This document shows, in pieces, positions 16,638 to 24,974 of a stretch of 64,000 nucleotides of DNA. The position numbers were made by a program, and so were the translations under genes. Each line of letters opens with the position of its first letter. The first letter of the stretch is position 1. Below the pieces are notes generated by a model that ran no database searches, was not told the origin of the DNA, and saw only the letters and a list, made by a program, of their open reading frames with translations. The stretch spans positions 1 through 64,000 of the forward strand of contig NZ_JADEYS010000003.1 in the NCBI RefSeq assembly GCF_015209595.1, read 5' to 3'. This DNA comes from Pontibacterium sinense (GTDB lineage: Bacteria > Pseudomonadota > Gammaproteobacteria > Pseudomonadales > Balneatricaceae).

Positions 16638-17423
16638 ATGCATGGTGCTTTATTCGTAGCAAAGACAGGTTTGAGTGCACAAGATACGTCGCTCAAAGTT
16701 ATCTCAAACAACCTGGCAAACGTTTCTACTGTTGGTTTTAAGAAAGATCGAGCGGTATTCGAAGATCTGTTGTATGAGATCCGGCGCCAGCCGGGGGCTC
16801 AGTCTGCAGAGGACTCTCAGTTACCTTCTGGTTTGCAGGTCGGTAGCGGTGTCAAAGTTGTAGGTACTCAGAAGCTGTTTAGCACGGGTACGATGGAGGT
16901 CACCGAACAAGCCTTTGACATGGCCATTAATGGCCGGGGTTTTTTCCAGGTGACATTGCCTTCCGGTGAGATCGGGTACACCCGAAATGGGCAGTTTCAT
17001 CTGAACGCTGACAATCAGCTTGTCACCGCTGAAGGTTATCTGCTTGAGCCGGCTATTACGTTGCCTGCGGAAACGACTAACTTCACGGCAGGTGGTGACG
17101 GTGTTTTGTCCGTAACAACAGCGGGCAGTTCTGTATCAACGCAGATCGGTCAGTTACAGGTTGCCGATTTTGTTAACCCGGCGGGTTTGCAAGCTATGGG
17201 GCAGAATCTGTTTTTGGAAACGACAGCTAGCGGCGCGCCGGCCCTTAACAATCCAGGGACTGCAGGTAGCGGTATATTGCGTCAGGGAACGCTGGAGACC
17301 TCTAACGTGAATGCGGTAGAGGAACTGGTCACGATGATAACGACTCAGCGCGCTTATGAGATGAACTCAAAAGTGATCTCTACGGCAGATGAAATGCTCT
17401 CCTTCGTGAGTCAGCAGCTCTAA
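16638..17423 (+). CDS. flgG: Flagellar distal rod protein FlgG
   Basis: Main subunit of the distal rod. The 261 residues open with GALFVAKTGLSAQDTSLKVISNNLANVSTVGFKKDRAVFEDL, have the FlgG-specific core QVGSGVKVVGTQKLFSTGTMEVTEQAFDMAINGRGFFQV, and end ETSNVNAVEELVTMITTQRAYEMNSKVISTADEML. CGGAGA is 8 bases before the ATG. Length and all landmarks are typical. Confidence 0.97.
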   Translation: MHGALFVAKTGLSAQDTSLKVISNNLANVSTVGFKKDRAVFEDLLYEIRRQPGAQSAEDSQLPSGLQVGSGVKVVGTQKLFSTGTMEVTEQAFDMAINGRGFFQVTLPSGEIGYTRNGQFHLNADNQLVTAEGYLLEPAITLPAETTNFTAGGDGVLSVTTAGSSVSTQIGQLQVADFVNPAGLQAMGQNLFLETTASGAPALNNPGTAGSGILRQGTLETSNVNAVEELVTMITTQRAYEMNSKVISTADEMLSFVSQQL

Positions 17424-17445
17424 TAATTAGCACGAGCAGGTGAAT

Positions 17446-18132
17446 ATGATGAAGACTCAGGTGAAATGGATGGTAGGGCTGGTGGCTCTGATCTCACTGA
17501 CAGGCTGTGTGCAAAAAGTCGCGAAGCCAAACAACCCTTATTACGCACCGATTACCCCTCAAAATCTGCAATCTGTCCGTCCGGTTACTGGCTCGATCTA
17601 TAGCGTGTCAACCAATCGGGATATCTACGGAGATGGTCGTGCTACGCGTATTGGGGACATTATCACCGTTCTTCTGACTGAGCGTACCCAGTCTTCAAAA
17701 AGCGCCAAAACATCATATGATAAAGAAACCCAGATTAACCTACCTCAGCCGACCATTTTAGGGCGTGGATTGAGCGCTTTCGGCAACCCGATAGGTGTTA
17801 GTCAACCCAATGCAAAGTCTGAGTTTGAGGGCGAAGGTCAGTCGGATATGAGCAATAGTCTAAACGGCAATATTACAGTGACCGTTCATGATGTATTGCC
17901 CAATGGTAGTTTAGTTGTCAGAGGGGAAAAATGGTTAACCCTCAATCAAGGGGAAGAATATATTCGTGTCAGTGGTTTGGTTAGGCCGCAGGATATTGAT
18001 CAGGATAATAGTATTGCTTCCACAAAACTGGCGGATGCGCGTATTGAGTATGCGGGTAACGGTGCAATCAATGACACCAATGCATCGGGTTGGTTGACAC
18101 GTTTCTTTATCGGTCCATTTTGGCCGCTTTGA
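17446..18132 (+). CDS. flgH: Flagellar L-ring lipoprotein FlgH
   Basis: Outer-membrane lipoprotein forming the L ring. It has a lipoprotein signal peptide ending in the lipobox LTGC (Cys about 21), the conserved GSIYSVSTNRDIYGDGRATRIGDIITVLLTERTQSSKSA block, and the C-terminal VRGEKWLTLNQGEEYIRVSGLVRPQDI and WLTRFF. Of three possible starts (GTG 17440, ATG 17446, ATG 17449) I take 17446, with GCAGG five bases upstream; 228 residues, against 232 in E. coli. Confidence 0.96.
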   Translation: MMKTQVKWMVGLVALISLTGCVQKVAKPNNPYYAPITPQNLQSVRPVTGSIYSVSTNRDIYGDGRATRIGDIITVLLTERTQSSKSAKTSYDKETQINLPQPTILGRGLSAFGNPIGVSQPNAKSEFEGEGQSDMSNSLNGNITVTVHDVLPNGSLVVRGEKWLTLNQGEEYIRVSGLVRPQDIDQDNSIASTKLADARIEYAGNGAINDTNASGWLTRFFIGPFWPL

Positions 18133-18144
18133 AGGAGATTGATG

Positions 18145-19236
18145 ATGAAACGTCTGTTATCTGTTCTGGTAATGCTGAGCTTAATCTCTCCGCTTGTGTT
18201 TGCCGATCGTCTGAAAGATATGGTGAGTATCGCGGGTGTGCGTTCCAACCAATTAGTGGGGTATGGATTGGTTGTGGGTTTGGACGGTACGGGCGACAAA
18301 ACCAGTTTCACCTCTCAGACGTTTCGTAACATGTTGAATAACTTTGGCTTGGTGTTGCCTCCAGGCACTGACCCTCAGTCAAAAAATATAGCGGCCGTTG
18401 CGATCCATACCGATCTGCCTGCGTTTTCCAAACCCGGTCAGAAAATTGATGTGACCGTGTCGGCACTGGGGAACGCGAAGAGTTTACGTGGTGGCACGTT
18501 GCTGATGAGTACGCTCAAAGGCGCAGATGGACAGGTATACGCCGTCGCTCAAGGTAACCTGGTTGTTTCAGGTTTTGGTGTTCAGGGCGCGGACGGTTCG
18601 CGTTTGTCATTGAATGTGCCCAGTGTCGGTCGTATTCCGAATGGTGCGACGGTAGAGCGTGCAGTACCCAACGCCTTCAGTCAGGGTGACAGCATGGTGT
18701 TGAACCTGAATTATCCTGATTTCACCACCGCGCGTCGGGTTGCTGAGCAGATCAATGGGCTGTTGGGTGACGGTGTTGCCAGTGCGCTGGATGCCACCTC
18801 AATTCGGGTGCGTGCCCCAAGAGACCCTGCACAACGTGTTTCTTTTGCATCCGTGCTTGAAAATTTGCAGGTTACCCCCGCTCAGGAAATTGCCAAAGTC
18901 ATCATTAATTCCCGTACCGGGACTATCGTGATCGGTCAGAATGTACGCGTGTCGCCTGTGGCGATTACTCATGGTGGGCTGACGGTATCCATCACCGAAG
19001 AGCAAGATGTTAATCAGCCTAATCCTCTAGGGGGCGGTCAGACGGTTGTGACACCACGTACGGGCATTGAAGTCGACGAAGGTTCAGGCCATATGTTCGA
19101 GTTTTCGCCGGGTACGAACCTGCGGGATATTGTTGAAGCTGTGAATCAGGTCGGGGCTGCACCGGGTGATTTGATGGCAATTCTTGAAGCGTTGAAGCAA
19201 ACCGGCGCGCTCAAAGCTGAATTGATAGTGATCTGA
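18145..19236 (+). CDS. flgI: Flagellar P-ring protein FlgI
   Basis: Periplasmic P-ring subunit around the rod, assembled with help from FlgA. It has a signal peptide ([19 protein letters not shown], cut before DRLKD), then the invariant [35 protein letters not shown] and, near the end, the [23 protein letters not shown] region with the usual C-terminal [20 protein letters not shown]. The start is a TTG-ATG-ATG run; the last ATG leaves AGGAG seven bases away. 363 residues, typical. Confidence 0.97.
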   Translation: MKRLLSVLVMLSLISPLVFADRLKDMVSIAGVRSNQLVGYGLVVGLDGTGDKTSFTSQTFRNMLNNFGLVLPPGTDPQSKNIAAVAIHTDLPAFSKPGQKIDVTVSALGNAKSLRGGTLLMSTLKGADGQVYAVAQGNLVVSGFGVQGADGSRLSLNVPSVGRIPNGATVERAVPNAFSQGDSMVLNLNYPDFTTARRVAEQINGLLGDGVASALDATSIRVRAPRDPAQRVSFASVLENLQVTPAQEIAKVIINSRTGTIVIGQNVRVSPVAITHGGLTVSITEEQDVNQPNPLGGGQTVVTPRTGIEVDEGSGHMFEFSPGTNLRDIVEAVNQVGAAPGDLMAILEALKQTGALKAELIVI

Positions 19237-19238
19237 TT

Positions 19239-20321
19239 ATGAATATTAAACCGACCGGCGGCAGCGGCAACCACAGTGCGTTATATACCGAACTCAACGA
19301 GCTGAACAAAATTAGCCGGTTGGCGAAGGATGATAACGAAGCCGCGTTGAAGCAAGTGGCTCAGCAGTTTGAGCAGGTGTTTATGTCCATGCTCATGAAA
19401 AGTATGCGTGAAGCGAATAAAAGCTTTGGCGAAGACAACTTTATGAACAGCAGCCAGAGCCAGTTTTACGAAGAGATGCTGGATAGCCAGATGACGATGG
19501 AACTGGCCCAGGGCGGTGGAATGGGCTTGGCGGATGTCATCGTGAAGCAGCTATCTCGTCAGGCAGATCTGCCAATGAGTGGTGAAAGCGCTGACGATGA
19601 GAGCAAGGATAAGAACTTCCAGCTATCGAAAGCAGAACGCATGTTAAACCGGGCATTTGATACGACGGGTAATCTGGCGGCGAACACCATGCTGACAAAT
19701 GCGAGCACGAGTGGTGAGCAGACACCGGAGGTTCCCGATGTGCTGCTATCGAGTCTGACTGCGGCTCCGGCCCAGACAGAAAAGGCGGATTTAATCCGTC
19801 AGCCATCATCCGCACAGTCTTATCCACAGCGTTTCGAATCACCAGAACAGTTTGTTGATGCTCTTATGCCATTGGCTAAGTCGGTTGCTGAAGAGATCGG
19901 TGTCGACCCCAAAGTCCTGCTGGCACAGGCTGCACTTGAAACAGGATGGGGTAAGCACCTGATTCAGCGAGGTGACGGTGGTAGCAGTCATAACCTCTTT
20001 AACATCAAAGCGGACAGCCGCTGGGATGGCGACAGTGTTGTGACCAGTACACTGGAGTTTCGTGATGGTGTCGCGCAGCGTGAGCGGGCGGCATTTCGTG
20101 CGTATGACGGTTATGAACAGAGCTTTCGTGACTACATCAGTTTCCTGAAAGACAGTCCGCGCTATCAGATAGCGCTGCAGTCTACCGCTGATCCGTCTGC
20201 GTATCTGAATCAGCTGCAACAGGCTGGATATGCGACAGATCCACAATATGCACAAAAGATCTCAAATATTCTGGCAGGTGACGTTTTTGCCTCTGCTCCA
20301 TCAACTAAGGGAGAGGGGTGA
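19239..20321 (+). CDS. flgJ: FlgJ: rod cap fused to peptidoglycan beta-N-acetylglucosaminidase
   Basis: Caps the growing rod and cuts peptidoglycan to let it through. Residues about 30-110 are the rod-binding domain (AALKQVAQQFEQVFMSMLMKSMREANKS, FYEEMLDSQMTMELAQGGGMGLAD). A variable linker follows (110-195). Residues about 200-350 are a glucosaminidase of the GH73 type with catalytic Glu234 in QAALETGWGKH. The fused form is typical of gamma- and betaproteobacteria. It starts two bases after the flgI stop. Length 360 is above the 313 of E. coli because of the linker. Confidence 0.96.
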   Translation: MNIKPTGGSGNHSALYTELNELNKISRLAKDDNEAALKQVAQQFEQVFMSMLMKSMREANKSFGEDNFMNSSQSQFYEEMLDSQMTMELAQGGGMGLADVIVKQLSRQADLPMSGESADDESKDKNFQLSKAERMLNRAFDTTGNLAANTMLTNASTSGEQTPEVPDVLLSSLTAAPAQTEKADLIRQPSSAQSYPQRFESPEQFVDALMPLAKSVAEEIGVDPKVLLAQAALETGWGKHLIQRGDGGSSHNLFNIKADSRWDGDSVVTSTLEFRDGVAQRERAAFRAYDGYEQSFRDYISFLKDSPRYQIALQSTADPSAYLNQLQQAGYATDPQYAQKISNILAGDVFASAPSTKGEG

Positions 20322-20369
20322 ACATCATGATTTCATCTTGCCATCAGCACAGTATCGGGGGAATGCACT

Positions 20370-22391
20370 ATGGGCTTTAGTTTATTAGGACTGGGCGTAC
20401 AGGCGACGCAGGCTAATAAGACGGCCCTGAGTGTCGTTGGCCATAACATCTCCAACGTTAATACACCGGGTTATAGCCGTCAGGTGGCAAACTTTACGAC
20501 GCAGACCGATCAGCGTGGGGTGACGGTTGACAGTATCTCTCGTATTGCTGATGACTTTCTGACCCGGCAATTGTGGGCAGATACCGCGTCGTTTAACCGT
20601 TCCGATGTCTATGCGGATATGGCGGGGGAGCTGGATAATTTGCTGGCATCCGGCAATACCAGCATCTCCACCGCAATGGATAACTATTTCAAAGCCCTGC
20701 AAAACGCGGTGGATGACCCGACATCGTTGCCTAACCGAGAGTTGTTTGTTGCTGAATCAGAAGCGCTGGAAAGACGCTTCAATGACTTGAATACGGTGGT
20801 GATGCGCCAAAACGACGCGATTAACAGCAACCTTGATACGCTATCGAATCAGGTGTCAGTTCTCGCGTCTGATATTGCTAACCTTAACGGCAAGATTAGC
20901 TACGAGATTTCGTCCGGGCGTGATGCCAACGAGTTGCGCGACCAGCGAGATAATCTTGTTGAAGACATGTCAAAACTGATCGACGTCAGCGTTTTGGAGC
21001 AGGGGCGTGATGAATATTCGGTGTTTATCTCCAATGGTGAACCGCTGGTAATTGGTAATAAATCCAATGAACTGGTCTCTATTACCGGTGATCCGGATCC
21101 CACCAAAAAGCAGCTGGCTGTTAAGGTTGCTAATAATACGGTGGAGATTACTGATCGTATTGGTGGTGGTAAATTAGGTGGCTTGCTGGAGTACCGTAAG
21201 GAAGTTCTGGACCCTGCGATCAATGAGCTCGGCCGTATCGCCATCGCGTTTTCAGAAACCATGAATACTCAGCATAAGGCCGGTATGGATCTGGATGGGA
21301 ATCTGGGAGGCCTGATCTTTAATGATGTTAACAGCGCTTCCTTAATGTCCAGCCGTCTGGCTGCCAACAGCAACAATGCATCCAAGCTTTCATCGGGGTA
21401 CGTGAAAATCGTTGATGTTGCTCAGCTGCAGGCCAGCGACTACGAAATTACGTTTAATTCCAGTTCAACGCTTGAGATTGAGCGTATTAGCGACGGTCAA
21501 CGCATTACGCTCGATAACCTGACGAAGGTGAATACACCAGAAGAGCTTGAGGGCAAGTCAGACGCTTACTATGCCGATTTTAGCCAAGGTGAGTTACAGA
21601 TCGTCGTAGACGGCATCGAAATCAATATGGATGCGCAGAGCCGTTTTCAGGCACGCGATCGCTTTTTGATTCAACCGGTACGCACCGGTGCGGCTGATTT
21701 CGATACTGTGGTCAGCGATGGGCGTCAGTTGGCGTTGGCATCCCCTATAAGAATCAGTACATCTGCCGATAACACAGGGACAGGTGTTGCTGAGGTGAAG
21801 GTTACTGATCCCGCCGCAGCAACGTTTCAGTCTCAGGCAGAAACGATGAAGCCGCCAGTTGAGATTGTGTTTAACAATGCCACGCCATCGACGTATACGG
21901 TGTATGACATCACTGACCCTAATGCTCCAGTGCCGCATAAGCTGACCGGGCAGGGACCGTTGGTGGATCAGGTGTATACGCCGGGTCAGGCCATTGCGCT
22001 GGATGGTTACGAAATTACCATCACAAACCAGCCTAAGGCTGGGGATAAGTTTACTTTCGACTACAACAAAGGCGGTGTGTCGGATAACCGTAATGCACTT
22101 ATGCTGTCAAATTTGCAGTTAAAAGATGTGCTCGAAGGTGGGTCTTATCAAGATATCTACGGTAGCTTGATTGAACGTGTGGGGAGTAAAACCAGTGTTG
22201 CGGCTATTAATCGTACCGCGTCAGAGGCTGTACTCAACTCTACGCAAGACAGCAAAGCATCGCTGGTGGGTGTGAACCTGGATGAAGAGGCCGCGAAACT
22301 GATTCAGTTTCAACAGGCCTATCAGGCATCGGCTCAGTTGATCAGTACGTCGCAGACGCTGTTCGACACGCTTCTGAATAGTGTTAACTAA
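20370..22391 (+). CDS. flgK: Hook-filament junction protein FlgK (HAP1), enlarged
   Basis: First junction protein between hook and filament, exported with chaperone FlgN. The N-terminus LLGLGVQATQANKTALSVVGHNISNVNTPGYSRQ and C-terminus VNLDEEAAKLIQFQQAYQASAQLISTSQTLFDTLLN are canonical. At 673 residues it exceeds the 547 of Salmonella, with extra sequence in the surface-exposed middle (about 330-560, including a PSTYTVYDITD segment). GGGGGA lies 8 bases before the ATG. Confidence 0.96.
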   Translation: MGFSLLGLGVQATQANKTALSVVGHNISNVNTPGYSRQVANFTTQTDQRGVTVDSISRIADDFLTRQLWADTASFNRSDVYADMAGELDNLLASGNTSISTAMDNYFKALQNAVDDPTSLPNRELFVAESEALERRFNDLNTVVMRQNDAINSNLDTLSNQVSVLASDIANLNGKISYEISSGRDANELRDQRDNLVEDMSKLIDVSVLEQGRDEYSVFISNGEPLVIGNKSNELVSITGDPDPTKKQLAVKVANNTVEITDRIGGGKLGGLLEYRKEVLDPAINELGRIAIAFSETMNTQHKAGMDLDGNLGGLIFNDVNSASLMSSRLAANSNNASKLSSGYVKIVDVAQLQASDYEITFNSSSTLEIERISDGQRITLDNLTKVNTPEELEGKSDAYYADFSQGELQIVVDGIEINMDAQSRFQARDRFLIQPVRTGAADFDTVVSDGRQLALASPIRISTSADNTGTGVAEVKVTDPAAATFQSQAETMKPPVEIVFNNATPSTYTVYDITDPNAPVPHKLTGQGPLVDQVYTPGQAIALDGYEITITNQPKAGDKFTFDYNKGGVSDNRNALMLSNLQLKDVLEGGSYQDIYGSLIERVGSKTSVAAINRTASEAVLNSTQDSKASLVGVNLDEEAAKLIQFQQAYQASAQLISTSQTLFDTLLNSVN

Positions 22392-22403
22392 GGGGAATTC
22401 AAA

Positions 22404-24245
22404 ATGCGTATCTCTACCCGTCAGACCTTTTTGAACTCTGTATCTAACATGCAGAACTCCCAGTCGAAACTGGCTGATCTGCAAAATCAGATTGCTACGG
22501 GCAAAAAGCTTAATAAACCGTCTGATGACCCGGTTGCTGCGGCACAAGTTGTGAAACTGAACCGAGAGCTTGCACAGACGGAAAAATTTCAAGACAACAT
22601 CGATGTGACACAACGTCGTCTTGAGCTTGAAGAGACGGTGCTAGAAAGCCTGAACAACACCACAACACGTATTCGTGAGCTAACGCTGCAGGCCGGTAAT
22701 GGCATTGTCAGTGATGCGGATCGAAAGGCGATCGCCACAGAAATCAGGGGCTTGGTGGAATACAGTGCAGGCCTCATGAACACCCAGGATTCACAAGGTG
22801 AGTATCTGTTTTCGGGCAGTCAGGGTTTTGATAAGCCTTACGTACTCAATGGTGACGGCAGTTACAGCTACGTGGGTGATGACGGCAAGCGAATGATTCA
22901 GGTGGCACCAGAGCTGTTTGTGCCCTCTAACGATGCAGGCGAATACCTTTTCGAAGCCGCTACAGAAGCCGTAAGCGTTAAGTTTTTACCCGCCAATCCT
23001 TCCTTTATCACTGATATGGAAGTGGTTGATGAGGATGTCTTTGCCGCTTTTGCAAAAGGTAAGGGGGATTTGCAGTTTGAGGTGCAGCTGGATACGAGCC
23101 AATCAGTGCCAACGTATCAATATCAGTTTCGAGACAGTAATGGCGCAGTTGTGAATGGTCCTACTGCACTACCTGATATCGCGGCAGGTGAGACAGTAAC
23201 AGTTCAGGGTTTGCAGTTTAAACTCACAGAACCCCCCGTTTCTGATTGGGTAGTGGATCAGCAGTTTAAGGGTGTAAAAGAACTCACCGTTGCTGACGCC
23301 AAAACGGCGACCGCGCTGGATACCGACATTGGTGATATCACGCTCACATTTGATCCCGCGAACAATGAATTTGATCTGACCAATAGTCTGGGCAACCCGG
23401 TCACCATTGATGGCAAAGTTCAAACTGATATCAAATATACGCCTGAATCTGACCTGTTGGTGGGAGGCTACCGCCTTAAGTTAGGTACGCCGGTGGTCGG
23501 AGACAGTGTCACCTTAGGTTTGCCGTTGCAGCAGCTTTCACCGGTTTCAAAAATCGAAGTGACTGATAAAACTCAATACGCTGCCGCAACTGCAGATATG
23601 ACGGCGGTATTGCCTGCTGTGGCAGGCCTGGGTGAAATCAGCATCCGGTTTAATATGCCTGCCAGCACTTACGACCTTTTGGATGGCAGTGGTGCGGCCT
23701 TTATGACTGGCGTTGCATTGCCCGCAACACCAACAACAATCGCTTTGGAACGGCCTGATGCGCCCAATCCAAATATCCCTTTGGGGATCTCGTTAACGGT
23801 AAATAAAGCGCCGACAGATCAGGATATTGTGAAGCTTGAGGTGCCTGCGCACACTGAAACGGCGTTTCGTCCTGAAGAAAAACGGCAGAATATCCTTAAC
23901 GTGGCCACACAGCTTGCGACTGTTCTTGAGACTCCGGTAGAAAATGACGAACAGCGTGCCGCGCTGAAAACGGCAGTAAGTGACACGCTCAGTAAGTTGG
24001 ATCAAGTCAGGGAGCGCAATCTTGAAGCCCGAACAACCATTGGCTCACGCATTAACGCATTAGACAACACCAAAACGTCCAATGAAGATTTTAAGCTTTT
24101 CTCTAAGACGGCGCTGTCCAGCCTTGAAGATGTTGATTTCGCAGAAGCGATCAGTGAGCTGAAACTGGAAGAGGCTATTTTGCAGGCGGCTCAGGCAAGC
24201 TTTGTGAAAATACAGGAATTAAGTCTGTTTAGCTTTATTCGCTAA
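22404..24245 (+). CDS. flgL: Hook-filament junction protein FlgL (HAP3), enlarged
   Basis: Second junction protein, linking FlgK to flagellin. It starts MRISTRQTFLNSVSNMQNSQSKLADLQNQIATGKKLNKPSDDPVAA, which is diagnostic. The C-terminus (GSRINALDNTKTSNEDFKLFSKTALSSLEDVDFAEAISELKLEEAILQAAQASF) is flagellin-like. At 613 residues it is nearly twice the 317 of Salmonella; the additional 300 residues (about 170-490) are beta-rich and outward-facing by analogy. It is the last gene of the flgF operon and is followed by a terminator. Confidence 0.96.
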   Translation: MRISTRQTFLNSVSNMQNSQSKLADLQNQIATGKKLNKPSDDPVAAAQVVKLNRELAQTEKFQDNIDVTQRRLELEETVLESLNNTTTRIRELTLQAGNGIVSDADRKAIATEIRGLVEYSAGLMNTQDSQGEYLFSGSQGFDKPYVLNGDGSYSYVGDDGKRMIQVAPELFVPSNDAGEYLFEAATEAVSVKFLPANPSFITDMEVVDEDVFAAFAKGKGDLQFEVQLDTSQSVPTYQYQFRDSNGAVVNGPTALPDIAAGETVTVQGLQFKLTEPPVSDWVVDQQFKGVKELTVADAKTATALDTDIGDITLTFDPANNEFDLTNSLGNPVTIDGKVQTDIKYTPESDLLVGGYRLKLGTPVVGDSVTLGLPLQQLSPVSKIEVTDKTQYAAATADMTAVLPAVAGLGEISIRFNMPASTYDLLDGSGAAFMTGVALPATPTTIALERPDAPNPNIPLGISLTVNKAPTDQDIVKLEVPAHTETAFRPEEKRQNILNVATQLATVLETPVENDEQRAALKTAVSDTLSKLDQVRERNLEARTTIGSRINALDNTKTSNEDFKLFSKTALSSLEDVDFAEAISELKLEEAILQAAQASFVKIQELSLFSFIR

Positions 24246-24279
24246 TGACTGCCTGTACTTACCGTACAGAGTAAAACGT

Positions 24280-24302
24280 AAGGCAGACGAGCTCTGCCTT
24301 TT
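24280..24302 (+). terminator. Terminator-like hairpin after flgL
   Basis: AAGGCAGA/TCTGCCTT stem (8 bp) with a 5-base loop followed by only two further T. It sits 34 bases after the flgL stop. The T-tract is formed mostly by the stem end, so efficiency may be modest. The next 130 bases, down to the fliT-like stop codon, hold only a small GGCCG/CGGCC hairpin near 24330-24343. Confidence 0.65.
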
Positions 24303-24434
24303 GATGTGGGACGTGGGGAAAATCGAGAAAGGGCCGGTGAACGGCCTGTTCTGTCTAGTTGTAGTCGGATCCTGGAACTTGGAAAGGCTCAGTCGCAGCA
24401 AATGATAGTCAGGTGCTGATTGCTTTTTTATTTA

Positions 24435-24749
24435 TCAGCGGCCGTTGAAACCGTAAGCTTTTTGCATCGCTTTACCGCGTGATACTTTGCCATGTTCTGA
24501 GGTGAGCGAATCTCTGCGCTGACGCACCAATAGTTCACATTTCTTTTCCAGTGCTCTGCTTTCCTGCAGCAGCTGCGAGATTAATTCGCTATCCATTTTT
24601 TTGAGCTGTGCCGTTGGCTGTTTTTCAATCTGGCGTATCAGCGCAGCTCTAACCGTTTGTGTTTCTTCCAATAAATCCCACGCACCTTCCTCAGCCTGAG
24701 ACAGCAATTTTTGTGATTGTTCGAAAAGTTCTTGTGCCAGATCAATCAT
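24435..24749 (-). CDS. fliT: FliT-like flagellar export chaperone
   Basis: A 104-residue, fully helical, charged protein on the minus strand between flgL and fliC. The pattern LLSQAEEGAWDLLEETQTVRAALI resembles the FliT signature (A..G.WD.L..LE..R..L), followed by a second amphipathic helix (LISQLLQESRALEKKCELLVRQRRDSL) and a basic tail. FliT normally lies just after fliS and chaperones the cap protein FliD; no such gene follows fliS here, which supports this call. It is divergent from fliC, and no sigma-28 site points toward it. It could instead be another small flagellar chaperone of the same fold. Confidence 0.65.
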   Translation of the reverse strand: MIDLAQELFEQSQKLLSQAEEGAWDLLEETQTVRAALIRQIEKQPTAQLKKMDSELISQLLQESRALEKKCELLVRQRRDSLTSEHGKVSRGKAMQKAYGFNGR

Positions 24750-24775
24750 TTATCCAGTCCAACATAAAATGTTTG

Positions 24776-24802
24776 TAAAGCACAGTGTGCGCCTGCCGAT
24801 AA
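24776..24802 (+). promoter_or_regulatory. Sigma-28 promoter P1 of fliC (distal)
   Basis: TAAAGCAC, 11 bases, GCCGATAA: 13 of 16 to TAAAGTTT-N11-GCCGATAA, with a perfect -10 box. It lies about 170 bases before the fliC ATG and 27 bases from the divergent fliT-like start. Confidence 0.88.
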
Positions 24803-24853
24803 GTAATATCAACGACCGAGTAATAGCCCTCCTAATAAAAAGGAAAAAAGTGC

Positions 24854-24880
24854 TAAAGCGCTGAAACGGGTGGTCGATAA
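24854..24880 (+). promoter_or_regulatory. Sigma-28 promoter P2 of fliC (proximal)
   Basis: TAAAGCGC, 11 bases, GTCGATAA: 12 of 16 to the consensus, with a complete TAAAG and one mismatch in the -10 box. It lies 94 bases before the fliC ATG, 78 bases downstream of P1. Confidence 0.87.
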
Positions 24881-24974
24881 CTAAATCAAGCATTCGTTGG
24901 GTGAGCATTAAACACCCAATCAAGAATTTAAAAAGCGGCCGGTCAGACCAGGCTGATTATGAGGAGAAAATCTC

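Noticed and set aside
21750-21778. GCCGATAA with an upstream TATAAGAA in flgK, as an internal sigma-28 promoter
   Set aside because: The -35 part is poor, it lies in coding sequence (TSADNTG), and no gene start follows for 600 bases.
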